Shown: positions 18,301-25,759 of the stretch, piece by piece
How positions within the stretch are numbered: position 1 is the first letter of the stretch
Layout: each line of letters starts with the position of its first letter
Assembly (NCBI GenBank): GCA_002344975.1
Contig: DDUV01000062.1
Span: 127,521 to 191,520, forward strand
Length of the DNA: 64,000 bases
Origin: Saprospiraceae bacterium UBA2329
GTDB taxonomy: Bacteria > Bacteroidota > Bacteroidia > Chitinophagales > Saprospiraceae
Direction of reading: 5' to 3'
Program-made: the position numbers and the translations under genes
The notes under the pieces: model-generated
Seen by the model: only the letters and a program-made list of their open reading frames with translations
Databases searched by the model: none
Told to the model about the DNA's origin: nothing

Positions 18301-18506
18301 AGAAGATTTTGGAAAAAACTCCATTCGGCAGCATGACGCTGGTATTCTCTGGCCAGAACCTGTGGTTCCGGGCATTGGGCGTTCCCAAGGGCGCCAATTT
18401 CGACCCGGAAGTATCCAGCCTTGGCGTAGGCAACGGTCGCGGTTTCGAGTTGATGAACGTTCCGACGTCCAAGCAATTCGGCGGCAGCCTCAAGTTCACA
18501 TTCTAA
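15333..18506 (+). CDS. SusC/RagA TonB-dependent outer-membrane transporter
   Basis: The outer-membrane barrel of a SusCD importer. Signal peptide MKKLSLVLALVLFAFGAAVAQ; the in-frame TTG at 15291 only adds a non-signal stretch. A carboxypeptidase-D-like regulatory domain (about 22-105) carries GEPLIGASILVKGT. The TonB-box region follows (LSEVVVTGLG) and then the plug (RVLRGKVPGVDI, FVVDGIPFN). A 22-strand barrel fills the rest and ends in SLKFTF with a terminal Phe. The length of 1057 aa is normal. A SusD gene follows after 25 nt. The substrate is not evident: no glycoside hydrolase or protease is beside it. Confidence 0.96.
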   Translation: MKKLSLVLALVLFAFGAAVAQRTVSGMVSDTKGEPLIGASILVKGTVTGTVTDFDGKYSIAVPAGSTTFVVSYTGFSTKEVEIGASSSINITLEDAAEQLSEVVVTGLGIRKEKKALGYAVTTLGSRDIELRPEADVSRVLRGKVPGVDISQTSGLAGSGTNVIIRGYSSITGTNQPLFVVDGIPFNSSTNADRGFDSGSASASSRFLDLDPNSIAEVSVLKGLSATVLYGEAGRNGVILITTKNGVPANSNKKLEITVNQSLYVNQIASLPEDQDLYGNGFDNFASAAFSNWGAPFDQPGRYGVAADGTIRHPYDRAALNAVFPQYIGARYAYKAYDNLQNFFTKGLINNTAINIASQLANNTTLNVSYAFRDDTGFIPQEYNRYTKHNLGLGLQTKLSNGFKISSTFNYVTSDRISPPSDISFSSGSDGSFTSLFGHIFYTPRSVGLYELEYENPVDKSSIFYRGGNDIQHSLWTLNNSGDLEDLSRFFGNMQVSYELTDWLTAAYRVGVDGYSQQQRYYLNKGGIDVPTGVLRTSNRSNTILDHLFSLAYDFRLGDSWVLDGVAGFNMRRDVLNRTFLNSSQQFVYGLFTHDNFIDNTSSSDKFEENLMGAFLTASLGYKSFLYFNFQARNDWTSTLEKENRNVFYPSGSVSFIPTEAFAGLQNSNLLNYMKLRFGYGTSAGYPDPYQTRNILSTGTRIFVNDGGTVINTNSVSNVFGNPNLRPELHKELEFGLEARMFKNRLGIDLSLYNKTSSDLIIDQPLDPSTGGTSTTVNAASIQNKGIELGVDITPIQSKNFTWTLNANFTKNQGIVTELLDGVDQIAFSGYSNLGNFAIPGRPYGIILGDKILRDDNGNPIVTSAGVYQSSGEIGELGDPNPNYLLNGGTSINFKGFSLSALLAYVDGGVIYATTPSTLMGRGVLQETGFDRFVPLIAPGVKADGTPNDIMINASSHYWENGGVFHDEMRTYDASYVKLREVSLGYSFPKKILEKTPFGSMTLVFSGQNLWFRALGVPKGANFDPEVSSLGVGNGRGFELMNVPTSKQFGGSLKFTF

Positions 18507-18531
18507 TTATTCCAAAAGCAAACTTTGAATC

Positions 18532-20193
18532 ATGAAAAGATTGTTTAAAATATCAATTATCGCAAGCTTCCTCATCTTTTTGGGGGCTTGTGAAAGCACG
18601 GAATTGGAGGGGCTGCTCAACAACCCCAACGCCGTGACTCCTGAAAACGCAGAGTTAGATCTGGTATTCAACCGGGTCATGCTCGATTTCAAGAGTTTTG
18701 TTTACGAAGCGCATGCGCAGACCGCTCCATATACCAGAATGCTGGCCATGACGGGAGGTTATCAGTACAACAGCCAAGATCAGCCGCAGTCTTTTGACTA
18801 TATATGGGAACTGGCTTATGCAAATTTATTGCCGGACATCGAATTGGTCATTTCATCGGCTACGGAAAAAGGCAGTACGGTGCATGCCGGCATCGCCAAA
18901 ATCCTGAAAGCTTATGTTTATATGACTTTGGTAGACTTGTTCGGTGATATTCCTTATTCAGAAGCTCTGGGCGGCGCGAGCAATCCCAGCCCCAAGGCTG
19001 ATGACGACAAGGCCGTTTATGAAGCTGCCGCGGCCGTATTGGCACAAGGTATTGACAACTTGAAAACGCCTGTTGGCTCGCCGGTAAACGACCTGTACTA
19101 TAACAAAAACGTGGCTCGTTGGATCAAGTTGGGCAAAACCCTGCAACTGCGTTACCACGTCATGACCCGCTTGTCGGGCGGTTCTGCAACCGTTGTTAAT
19201 GCATTGCTGGCCGAAGGCGACCTGATTAATTCAGCGGACGAGGATTTCCAATTCAAATACAGCAACAACCGCTCCAACCCGGATTCTCGTCATCCGGCCT
19301 ATAGCGGAGCTTATGAATCGGCTGCCGGTGCTTATCTCTCTAACTATTACATGTGGTTGTTCTTTGCCGATAAAACAACGGAAGACCCGCGTCTGCGCTA
19401 CTATTTCTACCGCCAGGATTGCGATGAAAGAGAAGAAGACCTCTTCACCCTGGGTTGCCGCACGCAGCCTTATCCTTTCCATTGGGCGGACGGTTACCCG
19501 TTCTGTACGGCAGGTCTGATGTTCTCGGGCGCCAACAATCAATATCTGGGCTACTGGGGCCGCGATCATGGCGATGCATCCGGTATTCCGCCAGACAACC
19601 AGAAGCGTACAGCTATTGGCGTTTATCCTGCGGGAGGCAAGTTTGATGCCAACAACTGCGCGCATGTGCAACGCTTGGGTGTTGACGGCCTCAAAGGCGC
19701 AGGCATCCAGCCCATTATGATGTCTTCCTGGGTGGACTTCCTGAAAGCAGAGGCTGCGCTGACCATGTCGGGCGTAGCCGGCGATCCGCGTAGTTTGCTT
19801 GAAAGCGGCGTTCGCAAGTCTATCTCCAAGGTAATGGCATTTGGCGCAGCCGATGCAACCAGCGCTTATGTGCCTTCTACTGCTCAAATTGATGCTTATG
19901 TAGCTGAAGTGTTGGCCGACTACGACGCTGCTGCTACTACCGACGCCAAACTCAACGTCATCATCAAGGAATACCACTTGGCATTGTGGGGCAATGGCCT
20001 GGAAGCGTACAACAACTATCGCCGCACGGGCAAACCTGCCGGTATGCAACCTACTTTGCAGGCAGATGCAGGTACGTTCCCACGCCTGCTGTGGTATCCG
20101 GCCAACTATGCCAACCTGAACGCCAATGCCGATCAGCGCAACCTGGCTCAACAGGTGTTCTGGGATACCAATGCTGCCGGCTTTATCAAGTAA
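18532..20193 (+). CDS. SusD/RagB-like substrate-binding lipoprotein
   Basis: The surface-exposed lid lipoprotein that partners the upstream SusC. The signal peptide ends in a lipobox (FLIFLGAC, Cys near 20). The mature protein has the TPR-like helical SusD_RagB fold (LVDLFGDIPYSEAL, WADGYPFCTAGLMFSG) and ends in a typical NNYRRTGKP...RLLWYP region, as in the 'SusD-like 2' group. At 553 aa it is normal. It lies in the same operon as SusC. A 10-bp hairpin just after its stop may protect or attenuate the upstream mRNA. Confidence 0.95.
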   Translation: MKRLFKISIIASFLIFLGACESTELEGLLNNPNAVTPENAELDLVFNRVMLDFKSFVYEAHAQTAPYTRMLAMTGGYQYNSQDQPQSFDYIWELAYANLLPDIELVISSATEKGSTVHAGIAKILKAYVYMTLVDLFGDIPYSEALGGASNPSPKADDDKAVYEAAAAVLAQGIDNLKTPVGSPVNDLYYNKNVARWIKLGKTLQLRYHVMTRLSGGSATVVNALLAEGDLINSADEDFQFKYSNNRSNPDSRHPAYSGAYESAAGAYLSNYYMWLFFADKTTEDPRLRYYFYRQDCDEREEDLFTLGCRTQPYPFHWADGYPFCTAGLMFSGANNQYLGYWGRDHGDASGIPPDNQKRTAIGVYPAGGKFDANNCAHVQRLGVDGLKGAGIQPIMMSSWVDFLKAEAALTMSGVAGDPRSLLESGVRKSISKVMAFGAADATSAYVPSTAQIDAYVAEVLADYDAAATTDAKLNVIIKEYHLALWGNGLEAYNNYRRTGKPAGMQPTLQADAGTFPRLLWYPANYANLNANADQRNLAQQVFWDTNAAGFIK

Positions 20194-20204
20194 TTCAATT
20201 TTTT

Positions 20205-20241
20205 CGGTGAGAACCATTCGCTTCGGCGCGTGTTCTCACCG
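20205..20241 (+). promoter_or_regulatory. 10-bp hairpin between SusD and lipoprotein gene
   Basis: CGGTGAGAAC (20205-20214) pairs with GTTCTCACCG (20232-20241) around a 17-nt loop. No T-run follows, so this looks like an mRNA-stabilising or processing stem inside the operon rather than a terminator. Confidence 0.5.
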
Positions 20242-20263
20242 CAAACTAAAAAATGCGAATGCA

Positions 20264-21220
20264 ATGAAAAAAATATTGATTTCATTTTTCAGCCTGTCTT
20301 TGCTGTTCCTGGCCTTTTCCTGCGAACAGGAGCGCGCTTTCCCTGAGTTTGAGGACCTCCAATACGGTTCTTTTCCCCGGCGATTGTCGTTTACAGGCGA
20401 ATATTTTATCACAAACATTGCCACTTCTAAAATCACCTTCAAGGTTGAATTTTATGATGAAAATCAGGGCAAAAACGTAGAGTCTTATTCTTGGGCCGTC
20501 AGCTATATTGACCGCACCAACAACGGCGCCAACAACCGCCCGGCGCAAACGATCCGCACCGTGAATGCTTCTCAGTTCGTTACCAACCCTGACACGGGGC
20601 TGCCGTCAACGACGATTGAGATTCCCTTGCAAGACGTTCTCAACCTGTTTGGGTTCTCTGCTAATGACGTCAATGGCGGAGACTCGTTCATTTTTAACGC
20701 TACCCTGCGTCGTACAGATGGTAAAGTATTTACGTCGGTCAATACCAACGACCTTCTCGAAGGTCAGCCGGCGTTCAACGCTTTCTTCCAGTTCCGTGCC
20801 GACCTGAAATGCACGCCTGCGGCTCTGGCGGGTACTTACAACTACTCCACTGTAGGCTGGTGCGGTACTACTCAAACGGGTACTACCCGCTTGGTGGCTA
20901 CCAGTGTTTCCGGTGTTTTCAACGTTGTGAGCCCGGACGCTCCGAGCGATCCGGATGCGGCCGACTTCTCGTTTGGCGCTTATGCTGCCTGCTACGGCGC
21001 CGGCAGTACGCTTCCCGGCGGCAATCTCCAGATCGTTGAAAACTGCTACGGCCTTCGTCCTATCGGTTTGAGCCGCTGGGGCGAAGACTACTGGTACAAC
21101 TCAGTGACCGTTGATGGGCCCAACCTCATCATTGACTGGGAAAATAGCTATGCAGAAGGTGGCGTAACCACTCTGACACGTACAGACGGCACCAACTGGC
21201 CGCCGCTGAAAAAGGGCTAA
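20264..21220 (+). CDS. Unknown lipoprotein in the SusCD operon
   Basis: A 318-aa lipoprotein (LLFLAFSCEQE, Cys near 18). I do not recognise the family. The chosen ATG gives a clean signal peptide, while the longer frame from 20126 overlaps SusD and the hairpin. The mature part is rich in beta-prone segments, with four Cys in the last third (LKCTPAAL, VGWCGTT, AACYGAG, ENCYGLR) and many aromatic residues. Third genes of SusCD operons often encode surface glycan- or peptide-binding lipoproteins (SusE/SusF-like), which is the best guess. A strong terminator follows. Confidence 0.8.
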   Translation: MKKILISFFSLSLLFLAFSCEQERAFPEFEDLQYGSFPRRLSFTGEYFITNIATSKITFKVEFYDENQGKNVESYSWAVSYIDRTNNGANNRPAQTIRTVNASQFVTNPDTGLPSTTIEIPLQDVLNLFGFSANDVNGGDSFIFNATLRRTDGKVFTSVNTNDLLEGQPAFNAFFQFRADLKCTPAALAGTYNYSTVGWCGTTQTGTTRLVATSVSGVFNVVSPDAPSDPDAADFSFGAYAACYGAGSTLPGGNLQIVENCYGLRPIGLSRWGEDYWYNSVTVDGPNLIIDWENSYAEGGVTTLTRTDGTNWPPLKKG

Positions 21221-21238
21221 AATCATCTTTAGTCTTGA

Positions 21239-21281
21239 ATATGAGTCACTTGGGATTGCCCTGGGTGGCTCATATTTTTTT
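21239..21281 (+). terminator. Rho-independent terminator of the SusCD operon
   Basis: ATATGAGTCAC (21239-21249) pairs with GTGGCTCATAT (21265-21275), with one G-T pair, and is followed by a run of seven T. It closes the three-gene operon. Confidence 0.88.
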
Positions 21282-21386
21282 CAGATCATTTATTGGGAGG
21301 TACGGGGCAGGTTCTTGTTTTTTGAGACTACCTTGCGGGCGAATCTCCGCCTTATTTCTTTATCATCTTTGAATTTTAAGTTTCTC

Positions 21387-23057
21387 ATGCGTTCAACTCT
21401 ACGTCTCCTTTTATTGAGCGTTGTGCTTTTTTGCACGGTATCTGAGCCGGCAGCACAACCCACGACCGGTTTGACTTCTTTCACCGCAGGGGAGCCTTCT
21501 CCGGGTTATAACCTGATTTTTCCACATAATCAGCCGCATGTCTATTTGCTCAATAACTGCGGTCAGATTGTTCATCGCTGGAACAGCCCATCAGTGAGAA
21601 GGCCGGGCAATACGGCTTATTTATTGCCGGATGGCAACATTGTGATCGCCAGCCGGTATTTTGCCTCGGTGAACGACCCGATCTGGGCGGGCGGCGGCGG
21701 CGAATATGTGGAAATCAGAAACTGGGACAATGATACTTTGTGGAGTTTTACGCTCAACGACACACTGCGGCGTTTGCACCACGACATTGCCCCGATGCCC
21801 AACGGGAACATACTGATGATTGCCTGGGAACTGAAAACCTTTGAAGAGGCAGTACAAGCAGGACGTAATCCGGCACTCATGCCACAGCATAAATTCTGGC
21901 CCGATTATATATTCGAGATCAACCCTGCCACCAACAATATCGTGTGGGAATGGCATGTTTGGGATCATCTCATTCAGGATTTTGACCCTACTAAAGATAA
22001 TTTTGGCTCGGTGGCAGCACATCCGGAACTGGTAGATTTGAACTACGACGACAACGGCGGCAATCCCGACTGGATGCACTCCAATGCTATTGACTACAAC
22101 CCGGTGCTGGATCAGATAGCCTTGAGTGTGCCCACTTTTAATGAAATTTGGATCATTGACCACAGCACTACCACAGAAGAAGCAGCGGGCCACACCGGAG
22201 GCAGAAGCGGACGGGGAGGCGATTTATTATATCGTTGGGGGAACCCCTCTGTTTACGGAGCTGGAGACTCAACACATCAACGATTGTTTTATCCTCATGA
22301 TATTCACTGGGCCGACGATTTCCTTGACGCTTCGCATCCACATTACGGCAAATTGGTGGCTTTTAACAATCAGGTAGGCCCCAATTTTTCCTCTGCTGAA
22401 ATTTTCAACCCGGCGTTCGACACGCTTACTTGGTCATACCCTATGGCAGAGGGAAGATGGTTGCCCGTTCAATCCGATCAGACCGTCACGCATCCTGTGC
22501 CCACCCGAATGTATTCCGACGGCACTTCAAGCATACGTTTGCAACCCAATGGCAACATATTATTGTGCTCGGGACGCCAGGGGTACGCATTCGAACTGAA
22601 TGAGGAGTTGGACATTGTATGGGAATATATTACTCCCTTGGTCGGGGGTGTCCCCATTGCGCAGGGAAGTACGGCTACCAATAATCTGACTTTCAGGATG
22701 GAGCGCTACCCTGAAAGTTATCCAGGCTTGGAGGGTAAAGACCTGTCGCCCAAAGGTTATATCGAACTAAATCCTGATACTACGTTCTGTTCCCTGATTT
22801 CCAGCATAGGAGAAACCGATACTGAAATGCCTGATTGGAAACTTTACCCCAATCCGGCCGGCGACGAATTATGGATAGAATGGAACGGAGATGCGCCCGC
22901 CTTTCTGGAGTTTTTTGATGCTATGGGCCGCCTCCAACATAAGACGAAGCCGGTGGGGAATACACCGACGCGACTATCTGTAACAGATTGGCCTTCAGGA
23001 GTATATTATCTTTCAGACAGCAGAGGGAACACCGCCCGGTTCGTTGTCCGGCGATGA
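21387..23057 (+). CDS. Secreted arylsulfotransferase-like protein with type IX tail
   Basis: A 556-aa exported protein. The ATG at 21387 begins a signal peptide (LRLLLLSVVLFCTVSEPAAQ). The body has repeated beta-propeller motifs of the arylsulfate sulfotransferase family (YLLPDGNIVIASRYF, LHHDIAPMPNGNILMIAWE, FYPHDIHWADD, IRLQPNGNILLCSGRQG), which transfer sulfate between phenols without PAPS. His residues in HHDIAPMPNG are in the right region for catalysis, but I cannot confirm them. The C-terminal about 75 residues form a type IX sorting domain (WKLYPNPAGDEL ... PSGVYYL ... FVVRR), so it should be surface-attached or released. It converges with the next gene. Confidence 0.85.
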   Translation: MRSTLRLLLLSVVLFCTVSEPAAQPTTGLTSFTAGEPSPGYNLIFPHNQPHVYLLNNCGQIVHRWNSPSVRRPGNTAYLLPDGNIVIASRYFASVNDPIWAGGGGEYVEIRNWDNDTLWSFTLNDTLRRLHHDIAPMPNGNILMIAWELKTFEEAVQAGRNPALMPQHKFWPDYIFEINPATNNIVWEWHVWDHLIQDFDPTKDNFGSVAAHPELVDLNYDDNGGNPDWMHSNAIDYNPVLDQIALSVPTFNEIWIIDHSTTTEEAAGHTGGRSGRGGDLLYRWGNPSVYGAGDSTHQRLFYPHDIHWADDFLDASHPHYGKLVAFNNQVGPNFSSAEIFNPAFDTLTWSYPMAEGRWLPVQSDQTVTHPVPTRMYSDGTSSIRLQPNGNILLCSGRQGYAFELNEELDIVWEYITPLVGGVPIAQGSTATNNLTFRMERYPESYPGLEGKDLSPKGYIELNPDTTFCSLISSIGETDTEMPDWKLYPNPAGDELWIEWNGDAPAFLEFFDAMGRLQHKTKPVGNTPTRLSVTDWPSGVYYLSDSRGNTARFVVRR

Positions 23058-23088
23058 AATGAGATGAAGTTGATTCCCAAAGCAGATA

Positions 23089-24867
23089 TCAACGTTTTAT
23101 CCATTTTTGCATAATCACCTGGCCGTCTTCCTGTAGAAATAGAATGAAGTACAGGCCGGAAGATAGATGCTGGACGGCGATGTTCCATTCGGCAGCGCGA
23201 ATACGGTCGCTCATAAGCACCCTCCCGTAAGTATCCAATACCGACCAAAACCGAATATCGTTGCCGATGAGTTGTACATGCAATTCATCGGTAGCGGGGT
23301 TGGGAAACAGATGAGCGGCTTGGGGTTGATCCGCGGGCAAGTCGGAGGTATGAGAGATGATTTCAGGATCAACGAAAATGTCGCCGCCGGTAGTAGAGCC
23401 TTCCACCACAACTAATTTTTGACCGGAAACTACATTCAACAGCCGATCAATATGCCCGGTCGGCCAGGTAATGAGTATAGAATCTGCCTGTGTAGCGCTG
23501 CCGATGCCGATGATTTCCGTATCGGAATTTTGCCCCAAAAAGCCAATCCCACAGTGCGTGTATCGCATTTGGTAATGGCTGCCGGTATAAATTTCTATTT
23601 TCGCGCCGATGCCGTCCCGGTTGCTAAGAATGCCTTGCAGTTTGATTTTGAGCCAGTTATTGGATGTTGTTCCCTGATGAAGCCACAGTTGAGATGCAAA
23701 AGGCGCCGTATTGGCCACCATAATGTCGGGGTAGCCGTTGTTGTCAAAATCGCCGGTCGCATTGCTGAAACTGGTCACCGTATCGCCCACAAACCCCGCA
23801 TTCGGTTGCAAAAAAGAACCATTGCCCATGTTTTCATAAAAAGCGCTGGATATGACATCGGCCCCGGCCAGCATTCCACTCACATACAGGTCGAGGTCGC
23901 CGTCGTTGTCGGCATCCAAAAAAACGGAACCCCAGCCGATGCTGTTGAAAGCGACTCCGGCAGAAGCTGCTACTTCTTCAAACACCACCTGCCCGTCGTC
24001 GTCCGGGCCTGAATTTCGCAGCAAAGCGTTGCCTTCTTCCGTATTGGAAATATAAATATCCAGCCAACCATTGTTGTCGTAATCTCCCACCGCAACGCAC
24101 ATGGCGTTCATGGCGAGGTTCGTATTTGTAGCCACACTGACATTGGAGAATGTGCCGTTGCCGTTATTGCGCAACAGCGAATTGATTCTCAGGCGGTCTT
24201 GAGCAGTATAAATATCGGGCCATTTATCATTGTTGTAATCCAGAAAAGCCGAGCAAAAAGGCGTCTTGCCACTATCGGCGGCTTGCGCCTGAGGGGTCAC
24301 CTCTGTAAAAGTGCCGTTGCCGTTGTTCCGAAAAAGTCTGTTTTCATTGGGCAACCCCGATAGCTGCAATTTTCGTTCATTGTAATACAAGTCGAGTAAA
24401 CCATCCCGATCATAGTCTCCCCACACAGCTCCAAAAGTATGAAAAGCGTCCAAGGGCAGTCCTGCCGATAGAGTAATATCTTCAAAAGTCAGATTGCCCG
24501 TGTTTCGGTACAAACGATTGACGCCTTCGTAATTGCAAACAAACAAGTCTTTATCGGCATCATTATCAAAATCTACCCACAGCAATTGTTTTACCTCGTC
24601 GAGATGAGGTACTAAGGGTTGCAAAAGCGTGAACTGCCCACCCATATTCAAATAAAAGCGAATAGGTTGCCCAGACTCAGAACCTAATGTAATGTCGTCC
24701 AGTCCGTCGTTATTGAAGTCAACGCAGCTCACACCGCAACCGGGCGTTGTTGAGTTGTAAATATGCTGAATGCCTCTGGCTGCGGCTGCATCCTGATAAA
24801 GAATTTGAGCATGAAGGGAGATAACAATTCCAAAGCAACATGCAGAAGTGATAAAAAACTGCTTCAT
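23089..24867 (-). CDS. FG-GAP/VCBS propeller with ASPIC/UnbV domain and type IX tail
   Basis: A secreted 592-aa protein. The ATG at 24867 starts the signal peptide (MKQFFITSACCFGIVISLHA). The body has at least six FG-GAP-like repeats with Ca-binding loops (DFNNDGLDD, DFDNDADKD, DYDRDGLLD, DYNNDKWPD, DADNDGDLD, DFDNNGYPD). Next comes an ASPIC/UnbV segment (IGIGSATQADSILITWPTGHIDR). The end is a type IX sorting domain (LFPNPATDELHV ... LSSGLYFI ... IMQKWIKR). Relatives are putative surface adhesins or enzymes of unknown activity. Whether it works with the convergent sulfotransferase-like protein is unknown. Confidence 0.88.
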   Translation of the reverse strand: MKQFFITSACCFGIVISLHAQILYQDAAAARGIQHIYNSTTPGCGVSCVDFNNDGLDDITLGSESGQPIRFYLNMGGQFTLLQPLVPHLDEVKQLLWVDFDNDADKDLFVCNYEGVNRLYRNTGNLTFEDITLSAGLPLDAFHTFGAVWGDYDRDGLLDLYYNERKLQLSGLPNENRLFRNNGNGTFTEVTPQAQAADSGKTPFCSAFLDYNNDKWPDIYTAQDRLRINSLLRNNGNGTFSNVSVATNTNLAMNAMCVAVGDYDNNGWLDIYISNTEEGNALLRNSGPDDDGQVVFEEVAASAGVAFNSIGWGSVFLDADNDGDLDLYVSGMLAGADVISSAFYENMGNGSFLQPNAGFVGDTVTSFSNATGDFDNNGYPDIMVANTAPFASQLWLHQGTTSNNWLKIKLQGILSNRDGIGAKIEIYTGSHYQMRYTHCGIGFLGQNSDTEIIGIGSATQADSILITWPTGHIDRLLNVVSGQKLVVVEGSTTGGDIFVDPEIISHTSDLPADQPQAAHLFPNPATDELHVQLIGNDIRFWSVLDTYGRVLMSDRIRAAEWNIAVQHLSSGLYFILFLQEDGQVIMQKWIKR

Positions 24868-24900
24868 GGCAAGCATATTTTTAGGCTGAATGAAAGGATG

Positions 24901-25377
24901 TCATTGGATGGTAATGGTAAATGAATAGCCTCCTGTCGCCGGCTTTTGTTCTGTTGTATCTTTCTGTGGTTCGGGCGGCGCAGATACATAATTGTACACC
25001 ACCTGCGGCGACGGGGCGGTAACAACCGGCGCCGGTTCTGCCGCGGCCACATTTTTCTGAATCCTGAAATGCACCTTCAGCGTGTTGTGAAAGGTGACTT
25101 TCAGTTTGCGGATGGGCGGCACATCAAATTTAAGCAACTTTGCTAAGCGAACGGCTTCCTCGTCACAGCCATGACCCACGCTGGTCAGAACCTCCACATC
25201 GGTCACATTGCCTTTATAATCAATCTCATAGCGAATGGAGACGGTGCCTTCAATGCCTTTTTTGAATGCCTCTGCCGGATAGCGCAAGTTTTGGCGCAAA
25301 AACTCCTGCATGGCTTTGGGGCCACCCGGATAGATGGGGCGGCGGATGAAATTTTTTTCTTTTCTGTCCTTTTGCAT
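24901..25377 (-). CDS. Free-standing TonB C-terminal-domain protein
   Basis: A 158-aa protein whose residues about 15-105 match the TonB C-terminal domain (YPGGPKAMQEFLRQNLRYP, GTVSIRYEIDYKGNVTDVEVL, GHGCDEEAVRLAKLL). Normal TonB has an N-terminal helix and a Pro-rich linker before this domain. Here the domain comes first, there is no membrane helix or signal peptide, and a Pro/Val/Ala-rich tail follows. It may interact with envelope proteins from the cytoplasm, be a degraded TonB, or have a missed start, although a promoter-like TACCTTTG ends just 4 nt before the ATG. It sits 33 nt upstream of the FG-GAP gene on the same strand. Confidence 0.78.
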   Translation of the reverse strand: MQKDRKEKNFIRRPIYPGGPKAMQEFLRQNLRYPAEAFKKGIEGTVSIRYEIDYKGNVTDVEVLTSVGHGCDEEAVRLAKLLKFDVPPIRKLKVTFHNTLKVHFRIQKNVAAAEPAPVVTAPSPQVVYNYVSAPPEPQKDTTEQKPATGGYSFTITIQ

Positions 25378-25381
25378 CTGG

Positions 25382-25389
25382 CAAAGGTA
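25382..25389 (-). promoter_or_regulatory. -7 box TACCTTTG, 4 nt before ATG
   Basis: Minus-strand TACCTTTG, then CCAG, then ATG. Because transcription would start within a few bases of the box, the mRNA of the TonB-domain gene would be nearly leaderless. Confidence 0.5.
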
Positions 25390-25415
25390 GTTAAATGTGC
25401 TGATGATGGTAGTGT

Positions 25416-25465
25416 AGTGAAGGGGTGACTTTCGCCCGAAAATCTCTTGTAGTCACCCCTTCACT
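25416..25465. promoter_or_regulatory. 15-bp perfect inverted repeat between divergent genes
   Basis: AGTGAAGGGGTGACT (25416-25430) pairs perfectly with AGTCACCCCTTCACT (25451-25465) across a 20-nt spacer. The flanking genes read away from it on both sides, so it is not an obvious terminator. An operator or a leader hairpin is more likely. Confidence 0.55.
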
Positions 25466-25499
25466 AAGCCAAGACGGCGCCCAATCGTCACTTTGTACT

Positions 25500-25507
25500 T
25501 AGCTTTG
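25500..25507 (+). promoter_or_regulatory. -7 box TAGCTTTG
   Basis: Matches TAnnTTTG, 24 nt before the ATG of the small membrane protein that is coupled to dapF. Confidence 0.4.
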
Positions 25508-25531
25508 TCGTTCAAATATTTAAAAAGCATC

Positions 25532-25759
25532 ATGAACAACGAGATCACCCATGCGCCGCAAGGCGCCGATCAACAGCCGCCCGCCCCCGGCAGCAACATC
25601 TGGGGGCCGAAATTTCCGCTCTTTGGGCTGGCCGTCATCCTCCTGTTCGCCCTACTGATCGGCGCCCGCGCCTGCTACCTCGGCGTACCGCTGGGCGATG
25701 TTTTCAAAAATACCGATCCTGCTCCCACCACCATTGACACCACAAGCACTGGCCAATGA
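25532..25759 (+). CDS. Small single-pass membrane protein coupled to dapF
   Basis: A 75-aa protein with a Pro/Gln-rich N-terminus, one membrane helix (FPLFGLAVILLFALLIGAR) and a short Thr/Pro-rich tail. No family recognised. The ATG at 25532 follows a promoter-like box, while the longer frame from 25493 would begin inside it. The stop overlaps the dapF start in ATGA, so the two are translationally coupled. Its function is unknown; small membrane proteins of this shape are often anchors or regulators. Confidence 0.68.
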   Translation: MNNEITHAPQGADQQPPAPGSNIWGPKFPLFGLAVILLFALLIGARACYLGVPLGDVFKNTDPAPTTIDTTSTGQ

